Below are positions 55,501-64,000 of a DNA stretch of 64,000 nucleotides, piece after piece. Location of the stretch: positions 5,339,001 through 5,403,000 of the forward strand of contig CM060467.1 in NCBI GenBank assembly GCA_030544235.1. Direction: 5' to 3'. Each line of letters opens with the position of its first letter. The first letter of the stretch is position 1. The notes beneath the pieces were generated by a model, which saw only the letters and a program-made list of their open reading frames with translations, searched no databases and had not been told where the DNA came from. Source of the DNA: Lepturacanthus savala (taxonomy: Eukaryota; Chordata; Actinopteri; Scombriformes; Trichiuridae). The translations under genes and the position numbers were made by a program.

Positions 55501-56457
55501 CCAATTGAGGTAGTGGTGACCTAAAGGTTATAAAAGAAATTTGTGACAAAAGGCCATAGGTTCCATTTCTGGACTGGCAGGTGGAGAAAAGTGAAAGAGC
55601 AGAATTTGACCTCATTAACATGACTGAGGTATTGAGCAAGGCCCTTAGCCAGAAAAACGGCTCCTGTGTGATGGAGTCAGTTTGTTTCCTGCAGAATTTA
55701 TCTCTCTTTTCCTTGAATAAATAGAAAGAAATGTCAATCTGACAAAAAAGTCTATAATTCATCAGGTTTAGCAGCGATGGGTCTCATCTTTCTTGTGAAT
55801 CAGAGCCGGTCAAGTCAGGAATGAAATTCTGCGGCAGCACAGAAGCTGGAGTAATATTATTATGCACAGCCGGATGTGTTTGATATTCAAGGTGGTGTTT
55901 GTTTTTGAGAGCCTGTCCATTCTATCATGAGGTCATGATATTTCGGAGAGTTACAGACGAGGATGGATCACTTTCATTTATTTTATTTTATTATTTTTTT
56001 TACATGGGACAATGTGACCTCTGAAAACAACACATTCATTTTTTTGTCCCCTCCTACAAGTTTTCCTCTTTAGTTTATTTTTTTGTTCTATGTTTACTGC
56101 AAAAAACTGAAATCTTAACATTTGGTACAATTAGTCCAATTTAGAGTAGAATGATCTTATTCCACATAGCAGATCATTTTGCTTGTTTTAATTCAACATT
56201 TTCACTTGTAACTATTTCAGTTTCAATTTCAGTTTGCAGTGTTTCATAAGATATTTGAGGAAGTAATGAAAAGCAATGTTTTCTTATCTAATTTTATTAG
56301 ACCTAACAAGTACTCTTGTGTAGTGTAGATAAAAATCCATCCCTCCATCATCAACTTGTATATAAAAGGTAATTTGGAGGAAGGGTTGTGTAAGGTTACA
56401 GAACATTCATTACTCATATTTTCACGTTTTTGCAGTGTGGTTTAATCTCATTCTGTG

Positions 56458-56528
<71 letters not shown>

Positions 56529-59500
56529 TGAGATGTACCGGAACACACGTCGTACCTCCCTGTTCTCTCCTTGGTTTGTACCTGGGCCCCTTTAGGCGTC
56601 TGTTACCTTGACTTTGCTCCACGGTCACCATGACTGCTGCTGCAGCCCCACAAGGGTAGAGTCAGCATTTTATAATGGATGTTAAGGTTAATACTTCTCT
56701 CCGACTCTTTTCTTTACTGACTGATACTGTATTAATTGCAGGTTTAGGTCAAGGTCTACTCAAACTGATTCAGTCGTGGTTGGTACATCCACCTTTTTTC
56801 TTTTAATTCAGCAAATAATAAAAGCATGTGCTGCTGGTGCAAGATTCTACAGCTTGTGCAAGAAAAAAAAGAGAGAAAACATGTAGATTACCCACTTAAA
56901 CCCCACAGTTATTATTTAGTTTTCCTGTTAAAAATGACAATAAATATGGAATATCTCTACAACCACACAGGTTACATGTACAGGTATTAAAACGAAATTT
57001 AAATGTGGGGTGACTACATAAGTGTCAGAATAAATTTATGTTGCTGTTACAGAGCAAATATAGTTCGAATATTGCAAAACAAAATCTAAAATTGTGTTTT
57101 GGGACAGATAAAAATACTATATTTAAAACGTAAAACAAGATCAAACTGACCCAAACCAGGGAAAAAAACTCTGAGGATCATTATAGAACATGAAGAATAT
57201 GTTCTATAAGATGTTTAATAAGGAGATTATAAAGGACCCAATTAAAAAATCAATCAATCAATCAACAAACAACAAACCAAAAAAACAGTTAAATTGTGTT
57301 TTTTGCATCAAAAATATGGTTTAAAGAGTTAACCACTTTTCATTTTTCCTGTTATAAATGATAATAAATCTGGAATATCTCTACAACCACAAAGGTTATG
57401 GACTTAATGCAAGACCAAACTTCCAAATCAGGAAAACAAACTCAAATTTAAATGATTAATAAGAGTTAAAACTATAGAAATCACAGAACATGTAGAATAT
57501 ATTCTGTAAGATGTTTAAAAAGGAGATTATAAAGGAGCCAATTAAATAATAATGAGGTTAATAATGAGGTTTTTTCATGCAATATATGTATAAAACTCAA
57601 CGCTGCCCCTGTATTAGGGGTTATTGGATTTTCCCAGGTTAAAAGCAGCATGATAAACATGGAGACTGGAACGACTGGCTGGTGTCAGTTCAATCCTCCA
57701 GGTACAAGACAGCGCTGCAAAGCAATTTTGTCATCGTGACCATTCTTGGTATTGCAGCATCACGTAAGACACATTGGTGCAAAAAGACTTTCCAATACAC
57801 AGACACAGGGGAAATTGAATCCATTCAGTCCAGTAAATCATCTAACTCCAGCCAGGCAAGTCTCTAATGTGTTGTGGGTTGTGTTGCAGCTGCTCTGTGG
57901 GACTGAATTTATCCAACGAACGGGCTGCTGCAAATGAGTTGTGCAGGGATGAAGTTAACCCTGCTGTTCTGCCGGCTGCTGTTTACTCACTGAGACGGAT
58001 TCATTAAAGAGAGTGGCACCTTCACACCCTCTAATTATCCACAGGAACATGCAGCTCGCCGGCAAAGCCAAATGGAGCACAGGCGATCATAAAGAGTAAC
58101 ATGGTCCCTTACCTTTTATATGCAAATTACAGACATAAGGACTATATTGCTACATTGCTAGTTAGGTCTAATAAAATTAGATAATAAAACATTGCTTTAT
58201 TATTTCTTCCTTAAATATTTTATTCAACACTGCAAAAACTGAAATCTTAATAAGAGATAAGGTATTTTTTTGGTACAATTAACCCAGTATTGAGTAGAAT
58301 TATCTTCTTGCACTGACAGATAATTTTGCTTACTTATAGTTTTTTTTCCTGATTTGGGTTAATTTGGTCTTGTTTTAAGAAAACAAGACTAACATTTTCT
58401 TAAAATATAGGGATTAAATTGACTAAAATCAAGAAAATATGTTAATTATCTGATAATTCTACTCAATATTGGACTAAGTGTACCAAAAACACCCTTCACC
58501 CTTTAAGATTTCAGTTTTTGCATTGTTGCATAAAATATGGCCTTTTCTTGGACAAATTAATTCAACTTCCAATTCTGCTCCTTGTTGTTCTGATTTCATG
58601 TTAAGTAATGACAGTCCTGGCTAATTTATTTTTTTCCTGTCTCATCAGTGATTAGGAAATGTCAAGGTCCTGTGCAGATGATGAATTGCTTTAGCCTGCT
58701 GTCTGTCATGTTCTATTATCTACTTCTGTCTCATAGAAAACTTTTTTTTGCATTGACAAATAATTAAATCCAGACTGTTTACCTGGGCCCAGGCACCGTA
58801 TGCTGCAGCACTGAAGTGTGAATGGAGTTTTGCAAATTGAAGCTCGTTCTGTAAAGGAAGAAAACAGAAATGTTTTCTCTTATCAAAATCCAGCCATGAT
58901 GAATAAATAAACATCTGTAGACCCACTCGGGTTCCATTTGCCTCAATAAAAGTGACAAATGGAGGCATTTGTGAGGTGTTGGTGCATAAATTCTAGAATT
59001 GGCAGGAGCATTTTTTCATGGAAAGACTCAGCGCCATACAGCTTGTTTGTTTCGCATTAGCAAAATGGTTTTTTTTATAACTCGTGTCCACTTGCAGCGC
59101 TGTGACAGCCTGGTAATGAACAGCTTGTTGAACGATGTGTCACAACCAGGCGTGTTCTAGTCCACAGTGTAATTAACAGTTTAATTCTAATATGAGGGCG
59201 GGGAGGCCTATGATGGGTGTAGTCAGGAGGCTTGTGGGCATGCAAAGATATCCAGACGTATGTGCTGGTTTATAAATCTGATAAAATGAACTGGAATAAC
59301 TGGAAACTAAAATTTCAAATTTTGATCTTGAATTTTGAGAAATACATCAACATTTTCAAAAATAAAAACAAGTGTACAAGTGTTCACTTAAGTCTGAAAC
59401 TGAAAAAGCAAGATCTGACACCATTAAAAAATGGTTTTAAAAAATAATTGAAACTGTAAAATGTAAGATCCGAATCTGAAAAGATAAACCAGGCAACTGA

Positions 59501-62015
59501 GAAAAATATAATGAATCATAATTATACCTTTAAAAAAGTGGTAGTTTCGATTTATATTTTCCCCCCAAGTACAAAAACCAATATTAGCTCCATATATGTA
59601 CACACATTTCTGCACTTAAACTTATCTATTTGGCTCCAGGTGCAGTTGAAGGGTACAAGAAAAGATATGTCTTGGAAGAAGGATAAAATGCAGCTGCTGT
59701 GATACTTATCACACTCCATATTAAATGTTTTCAGCACTCTTGTCTGGTGATATCCAATTCTCTCAGAGCAGGTCTGTGGGGATTTAAGACACTGTGCAAT
59801 CAATACTTGAGATGAGAGTAGTTGTGGGGGCGAGGGACTAGACAGCCCCTGTCCTCATGAAAGTCTGAATGAAACCTGTTGGATTGGGAGAGAAACTCCA
59901 AGTCTTGTTACCTTTTTTTTTTCTTTCATATAACCAGTGATGAGACAGTGACTCAGCTCTATTTTTTTTCACCTTCATTTTTTTTCTCAAGTGATGAGAA
60001 ATCAGGCTTCTGGTGATGTATGGTGTCATTTATTTCATAACAGCACCACCACCACCACAGAATCTGTTGTCTGGTATGCCTGTAACTTCTGAAATGTTAG
60101 TGGATGACTGCTCATTATTGTGGTTGACAGTTTGCCCTGAAAACAACGTGTTTTCACATTTACACCTGTCCTATTAAATATCGTCCATTGAAAAAAGGCC
60201 TATGACTCTCACTGTGATACCAGGGCTTATTGACAGATAGCTGTGAATCATTCAGGATCAGCTGTTTAGAGAGAAGCTGCAGCGTTGGAGAGTTTATTGG
60301 TTCACAGATGAGGACGGGAGGATCAATGAAAGTCTTTAATTACCCCTTCAGCCTGAAGCCATCTATCTACCCAGGTGAAGAGCTACAATTAGTTCTTGTA
60401 TATTTTGATTTTTTATGATTATCTAGCTGAAATGATTCATCAAAAAGATAAAACCTTGAACCTTGAAAGGAAAAACATGGGCACATACAGCGTGTCTTCG
60501 CCATTGAAGCGGGTGCTCTAGCCTAAAGGGCAATTTAATACACTTTTTAGCTACTTTAAGGTACTTTTTAGCTCCCAAGAGGGCACTTTAGTATGAGTTT
60601 TAGCTCCCATGCATGAGGAGCATGTGTTTTAGCTCCCAAGAGGGTAGTATCGCACACCTTTAGCCCCCAAGAGGGCACTTTGGCATGCGCTTTGGCATCT
60701 AGAGGGCACTTTAACACACTTTTCAGCTTCCAAGAGGGCACTTTAGCATAGGTTTTGGCTCCCAAAAGGGCACTTTAACCTCTTTTTTAGCTTCCATGAG
60801 GTCACACTTTTTAGCACATATTTTTCACAAATTAGTCCATGAGGGAGCAACCCCTCCCCCTCCTCCCGTGTACATCATGATATATTGCGTTTGTGTGCGT
60901 CAGCAGTATTTCTGCTGTAGTGCTGATGGAACAGCCCTCATTGAGGTGAACAATCGTCCATTGTGTCAGCAACAGCAACATGAGACCGAGGCCAAACTGA
61001 AGACTGTAACGTGACACTGACTCAAAGGAAAGGAGAGAGGGGAAGATAGAAATGGGTGTAGAAAGCTGTTGTTTTTAATTTCAATAGAAATGGCTTTTTA
61101 AAATAATGTTATTATTCCTATTCCATACATAACATCGATACTTGACAGTAACAGCTTTCCTCCCAGAAAGCAAGTTGGAATCTGATTTTTGCTCTCATTG
61201 TTTAGCTGTTGAGAGCACAGTGGGTTGTGTGTGTGTGAGTCTGTGTCTGTGTGTGTGCATGTGTGTGTTCTCAGCTGTTATCATCAGCTGAGAAACCTTG
61301 AACTGAAGGAACAGACTTCATTATGCCAATTAATATTTTCACTGACCTCTGACACAATTTCACCAAACCTGCAAGATGCAACGATCTTGTCTTGTGATTA
61401 TAATTACTATGTTTTACAGCAGGTCCTCGTGGTTCTTCACAGTCCAGCGAGCCGACGCTTCCAGTCCTGACTCCTATTTCATCCTGCAGCCTCTCCTCTA
61501 ATATAGATGTTACGCCTCTTTAACTCCTCGGTTTCGCTTAAACATTAGTGTCAGGGTGTGAAAACACTGTGATCACATATCAGTGGTCGTTTCATTTTCA
61601 TCCATTTTTATGTCAGATGCTGACATGACCTGAAAAAAATGTTGATCTGAAGGCAGAGAGGAATGTCTCACATCTCCCATCTCCTCCTGCCTTTCTACGC
61701 TGATTCTAATCAGAGCGCCGGCGGTCTTCCTCTGAGGCCTGATTGGCAGCTCATTCATTTCTGGTGTCACCGAGTGCCATGTGGCAATCAGGGGAAGTGA
61801 CAACGAGGGAGATGCTCTTTTCTCCTCAGTGTCTAAAGGTCCTGAGACTGTTCGGCGTTGCTATTTAAGAACCGCGTGACATTTCTGATGACTTCTCCCC
61901 TCCATGGAAAAGCAGGCCAGAGAACACGCAGATGCCTTATAACACCATTCATTCTTCTCTTCTTTTCCAGGGCAGCTGGTAATTGCGCCACCGACTGCAG
62001 CCCAGTTAAGATATG
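46233..62015 (+). CDS. tmem65: tmem65, first two coding exons (3' partial)
   Basis: Encodes the N-terminal 114 residues or so of TMEM65, a mitochondrial inner-membrane protein linked in mammals to mitochondrial sodium-calcium exchange and, in heart, reported at intercalated discs. Coding exons are 46233-46530 and 61971-62015, joined in phase 1. The N-terminus (MLPCLRRVVRPALALRAGSG) is rich in Arg, Ala and Leu with no acidic residue, as expected for a mitochondrial presequence. The mature part matches human TMEM65 at MGTHPLKEPVEPLN, AKEFIYSLHPSER and LLRELHKFESIAIAQ. The second exon aligns with human KLEAPPPTPGQLRY. The transmembrane part is outside the window. It lies 5.5 kb downstream of mtss1 on the same strand, the same relative orientation as in human. 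Confidence 0.93.
46886..47229. mobile_element. Foldback MITE, CACTGCAAAAACTGAAATC family, copy 1
   Basis: Begins CGCTGCAAAAAATGAAATCT and ends ATTTCAGTTTTTGCAGTG, so the two ends are inverse to each other over roughly 70 bp. The inner arms carry GTGCTTAATATTGGACTAAT and its counterpart. No coding capacity. Confidence 0.8.
48060..48326. mobile_element. Foldback MITE, same family, copy 2
   Basis: Starts CACTGCAAAACTGAAATCAT and ends ATTTCAGTTTTTGCAGTG. The arms contain AATATTGAGTAGAATTGTCT on the left and GATAATTCTACTCAATATGG on the right. TA flanks both sides, suggesting a TA target site. Confidence 0.85.
49350..49955 (+). repeat. 32-bp minisatellite array 1
   Basis: About 19 imperfect copies of a 32-bp unit with the core CCAAGAGGGCACTTTAACA and a TTTTAGCTC spacer. 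Spacing measured between GGGCAC cores at 49671, 49703, 49735 and 49767 is exactly 32 bp. Copies differ by substitutions and small indels, so the array is old. Confidence 0.92.
50887..50932. repeat. (TG)n-(TGCG)n microsatellite
   Basis: TG units pass into GTGCGTGCGTGCGTGCG and back to TG. Alternating purine-pyrimidine throughout. Confidence 0.94.
53600..53990. repeat. Interspersed repeat sharing blocks with 62740-63165
   Basis: Shared blocks include GATGATGCTCGTCACGTCTG with AAAATCACCTTAATC, CATCCACTGTCGAGGCC and TTTTGATTAAAAATGATT. A further related piece (ATCGCCACCCTATTAAAATA, inverted) is near 44173. Class unknown. Confidence 0.6.
55505..55690 (+). mobile_element. Diverged tRNA-derived SINE of acanthomorph type
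   Basis: GTAGTGGTGACCTAAAGGTT, then TTTGTGACAAAAGGCC, GGTTCCATTTCTGGACTGGC and ATTGAGCAAGGCCCTTAGCC follow, in order, the fish SINE that carries a tRNA-like head and ends with a GAGCAAGGCAC motif. The box B (GGTTCCATTTC) is degraded, so it is unlikely to be active. Confidence 0.6.
56096..56241. mobile_element. Foldback MITE, same family, copy 3 (short)
   Basis: Only 146 bp. Starts ACTGCAAAAAACTGAAATCT and ends CAGTTTGCAGTG. Most of the centre is missing relative to the other copies. Confidence 0.75.
56459..56525. repeat. (CA)n microsatellite
   Basis: About 33 uninterrupted CA units in tmem65 intron 1. Confidence 0.97.
56923..57262. repeat. Interspersed repeat, copy 2 of 3
   Basis: AATAAATATGGAATATCTCT, ACAACCACACAGGTTACATG, TTACAGAGCAAATATAG, AAACTGACCCAAACCAGG and CTGAGGATCATTATAGAACA match the copy at 22716-23120 in the same order. 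Confidence 0.75.
57343..57555. repeat. Interspersed repeat, copy 3 of 3 (short)
   Basis: Starts TTTTTCCTGTTATAAATGAT and ends TAAAAAGGAGATTATAAAGG. The middle third of the other copies is missing. It follows copy 2 in the same orientation, about 80 bp after it. Confidence 0.7.
58228..58525. mobile_element. Foldback MITE, same family, copy 4
   Basis: Starts CACTGCAAAAACTGAAATCT and ends ATTTCAGTTTTTGCATTG, with TTGAGTAGAATTATCTTCTT and TGATAATTCTACTCAATATT as inner arms. Confidence 0.85.
60520..60815 (+). repeat. 32-bp minisatellite array 2
   Basis: About nine copies of the same GAGGGCACTTT unit as at 49350-49955, in the same orientation, 10.6 kb further along the same intron. Confidence 0.9.
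61971..62015 (+). CDS. tmem65: tmem65 coding exon 2
   Basis: A 45-bp exon between cttcttttccag and gtaaga. With the G from exon 1 it reads GQLVIAPPTAAQLRY plus the first base of the next codon. Human TMEM65 has EKLEAPPPTPGQLRY here and continues VFIHN. The length and both phases fit exactly, and the AQLRY ending is diagnostic. It was too short to appear as an open reading frame of its own. Confidence 0.88.
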
Positions 62016-64000
62016 GTAAGAATGTCTCTTCTTATCATGCTATTTTTATTTTGGAATCCTAAATGTGCTTATTATTTTTGTTAAAGTAGAGGTTTATGCG
62101 ATATGAAAACTGTTTAATAATCATCGTGGCAGCCAGATCGACATTTCTCATTAAACGGACAGTCAACCAAGCTGCAAGAAAATGGAGAATTATTATTTTA
62201 AATATCACTTATGAGAAGGTTATTATGGTTCATCATTGATACCATGGTTCTATGGTCTCCTGAGTGGAAAGAAATACCTCTAATAGGTTTATAATTGTTT
62301 TTTGTTTTTTTTGTTATTTCACCTTCTAATCTAAGATAGTTTTTTAATAACACAAAGACAAGCTTTTGGGCTTTTGTGCACTGAGAGATCAGCAGCTCTA
62401 ATTAAGGGTTCACATTTTTTTCCACTGATGCAGTTAATGGTCTTCTTGAGGTCCATGAATACAAAAAAATATACATTTAGGCAAAAGAAATGTGATAATA
62501 AATGATAGAAATGGTGCAACCAGAAAGAGATAAAAGACAAAAAACGAATCTCAAACGATGATTAAAAAAACGTTCACAATATGCTTTTTTATCTTTTTAT
62601 TTTATCTTTTTTATCTGTTTGATGTGAGTAGATTTAATCTGAAGAGGCTCTGTATTGAAAAGGGTTTCTCATGCTGGATAGACCTCCATTGAAAACATGA
62701 AATAAGCAGAGGCTTTTTGTTATGGAACCCCTATGTCCTATATCATCTCTCGATGATGCTACCACATCTGGTAAAATCACCTTAATCCTGAGTTGAAAGT
62801 CAGGATTAAATTTAACAAGTGTTCTAATGGCAGGTTTCAAAAAGTCGTCAAAACTGGACGTTGGAGATGAGTTACATTCAATAAAAAACAGGCAAAGATG
62901 ATCTGAGAAATGATGAATAAGCCTCTTGACCTATATGTAATTTAAAGTTGCGTAAAGTCACACTAGAATGTTCAAAAATGGTCCTGAGTCACTTTATTCT
63001 TTAAAGTTACATGAATGACACACAACGTTCTATGTATGTCCACAGTCATCCACTGTCGAGGCCCTTTTTGAATGAAATGATTAATGATTATAATATTTTC
63101 TGCATTTGATGAAGTGTTTTTAGGAAAAAAATGACGTTTTAATTGGGTGGCGATATGTTGTGTGATGTGTTAGACCCCCAATCAGTGTGAGCCTCCAATA
63201 TCAAACGAAACCTACGCCCATGGCTAAAATCTATTCATGTTTGAGTTTCTTTCACTCACACTCAGTTTACTCTCTTTCTCATGCTGATTTTCCTCCTGTG
63301 GCTCTGCAGTAAAGAGAACACAGTGAATCATCTCAGCCGACTGATCATGATTTTCCTCAACACATGAAGTCTTTGTCTTGTGTGTATTGTTTCCCCGCTC
63401 ATCTCCTACTGGGAGTTGGAGACATGTTGATGACTTCCATGGAAAATAAATGTCATGCCATTTCATATCCACTCAAGTCACAATATCAAGACCTAAATAG
63501 GCTGGTTCATTTTTGCAGGATAAACTGAGTGGAGAACAATGCTTGTGCTGTGATGTATGGTTAAATATGAGTATATGACTGTTAACAATATAAAATTATA
63601 CACATGTGAGGCTTCAAATGCGAGTAATGAAACAGCTGCAGATTCCTCTAGTGTTCTGAATGTTTCTTTGCCAAGTCAAGTTCATCATTTTACAAGGAAA
63701 TTTATTAATCATTCAGTAACGTACAAGAACAAAATGCGTAATTTCCTTAAGAAAACCCTTACAGTATGTAAAATATATACAATATATTAAAATTGTCCAA
63801 AGCAGATCTTTTTTAACCCATTTAACCCACCAGCAACTACCCACCAACATCTATGTCTGTCATTTTGTACTCAAAATAAAAAAAAAAGAGTTTGCTCATA
63901 CAGTTTCTTTCAAAAACATAATAGCAAAGACAAACCCTCCCAGGTATTATATTTGTGCAACTATAGTTGCCAGTGATTAAGAGTGCAGAGTACGAAATGA
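62016..64000 (+). other. tmem65 intron 2 (partial)
   Basis: No TMEM65 exon is visible up to the right edge. The next exon should begin with a split Val codon and FIHN. The intron contains a repeat block at about 62740-63165 shared with 53600-53990, and a curious Ig-domain-like reading frame at 63557-63680. Confidence 0.7.
62740..63165. repeat. Interspersed repeat sharing blocks with 53600-53990
   Basis: Contains GATGATGCTACCACATCTGG with AAAATCACCTTAATC, TCATCCACTGTCGAGGCCC and GGGTGGCGATATG. Also shares TTCAATAAAAAACAGGCAAA with 44758-44778. Class unknown. Confidence 0.6.

Larger units (their letters stand above)
46531..61970 (+). other. tmem65 intron 1
   Basis: A 15.4 kb intron with no coding exon found. 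Its content is mostly repeats, listed separately: four foldback MITEs, two 32-bp minisatellite arrays, two copies of a further interspersed repeat, a SINE and (CA)n tracts. The stretches between them (for example 51000-53500, 54000-55400 and 58530-60500) show nothing I can name. Confidence 0.8.

Overview
This window is eukaryotic nuclear DNA, most likely from a teleost fish in the spiny-rayed (acanthomorph) group. It has long AT-rich introns, GT-AG splice sites, many (CA)n microsatellites, and diverged copies of repeats typical of fish genomes: a tRNA-derived SINE, hAT-like and Tigger-like DNA transposon remnants, and foldback MITEs. There are no prokaryotic-style operons, rRNA genes or CRISPR arrays. 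Nearly all listed open reading frames are chance or microsatellite-driven. The real coding sequence is a set of short exons on the + strand.

Two genes are recognisable, both on the + strand. (1) The 3' part of mtss1 (metastasis suppressor 1 / missing-in-metastasis, an I-BAR and WH2 actin-membrane adaptor). Thirteen coding exons run from 24635 to the stop codon at 40750. All splice phases join to one continuous frame of 812 codons plus stop. The first coding exons (N-terminal part of the I-BAR domain) lie upstream of the window, so about 24.6 kb at the left edge is intron. (2) The 5' part of tmem65 (mitochondrial inner-membrane protein). A GC-rich promoter region and first coding exon end at 46530, a 15.4 kb intron 1 follows, and a 45-bp exon 2 sits at 61971-62015. 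The membrane-spanning exons lie beyond the right edge.

Layout: 1-24634, mtss1 intron with microsatellites, an internally deleted Tigger element (about 19130-19640), a 628-bp MITE (6003-6630) and a hAT-like end (about 24337-24425). 24635-26199, three I-BAR exons. 26200-32538, a long intron with nothing recognised. 32539-34931, end of the I-BAR domain and start of the Ser-rich linker. 36519-38186, three consecutive phase 0-0 exons that look like alternative cassettes. 38881-40750, the conserved C-terminal region ending in WH2. 40751 to about 45440, 3' UTR plus a short intergenic region with a 180-bp TA-rich tract. About 45440-46530, tmem65 promoter and exon 1. 46531-61970, a repeat-rich intron with four copies of one foldback MITE and two arrays of a 32-bp minisatellite. 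62016-64000, intron 2.

The mtss1-tmem65 pairing, in the same relative orientation, matches human 8q24.13. There, NDUFB9, TATDN1, RNF139 and TRMT12 lie between them (from memory); none of these is visible in the 5.5 kb here. I found no new biological system. The most interesting items are a Pro/Tyr/Ser-rich expansion in mtss1, the 32-bp minisatellite whose unit carries a CTCF-like core, a likely untranslated first exon of tmem65, and several uncharacterised repeat families. All comparisons with human proteins are from memory, not from a search.
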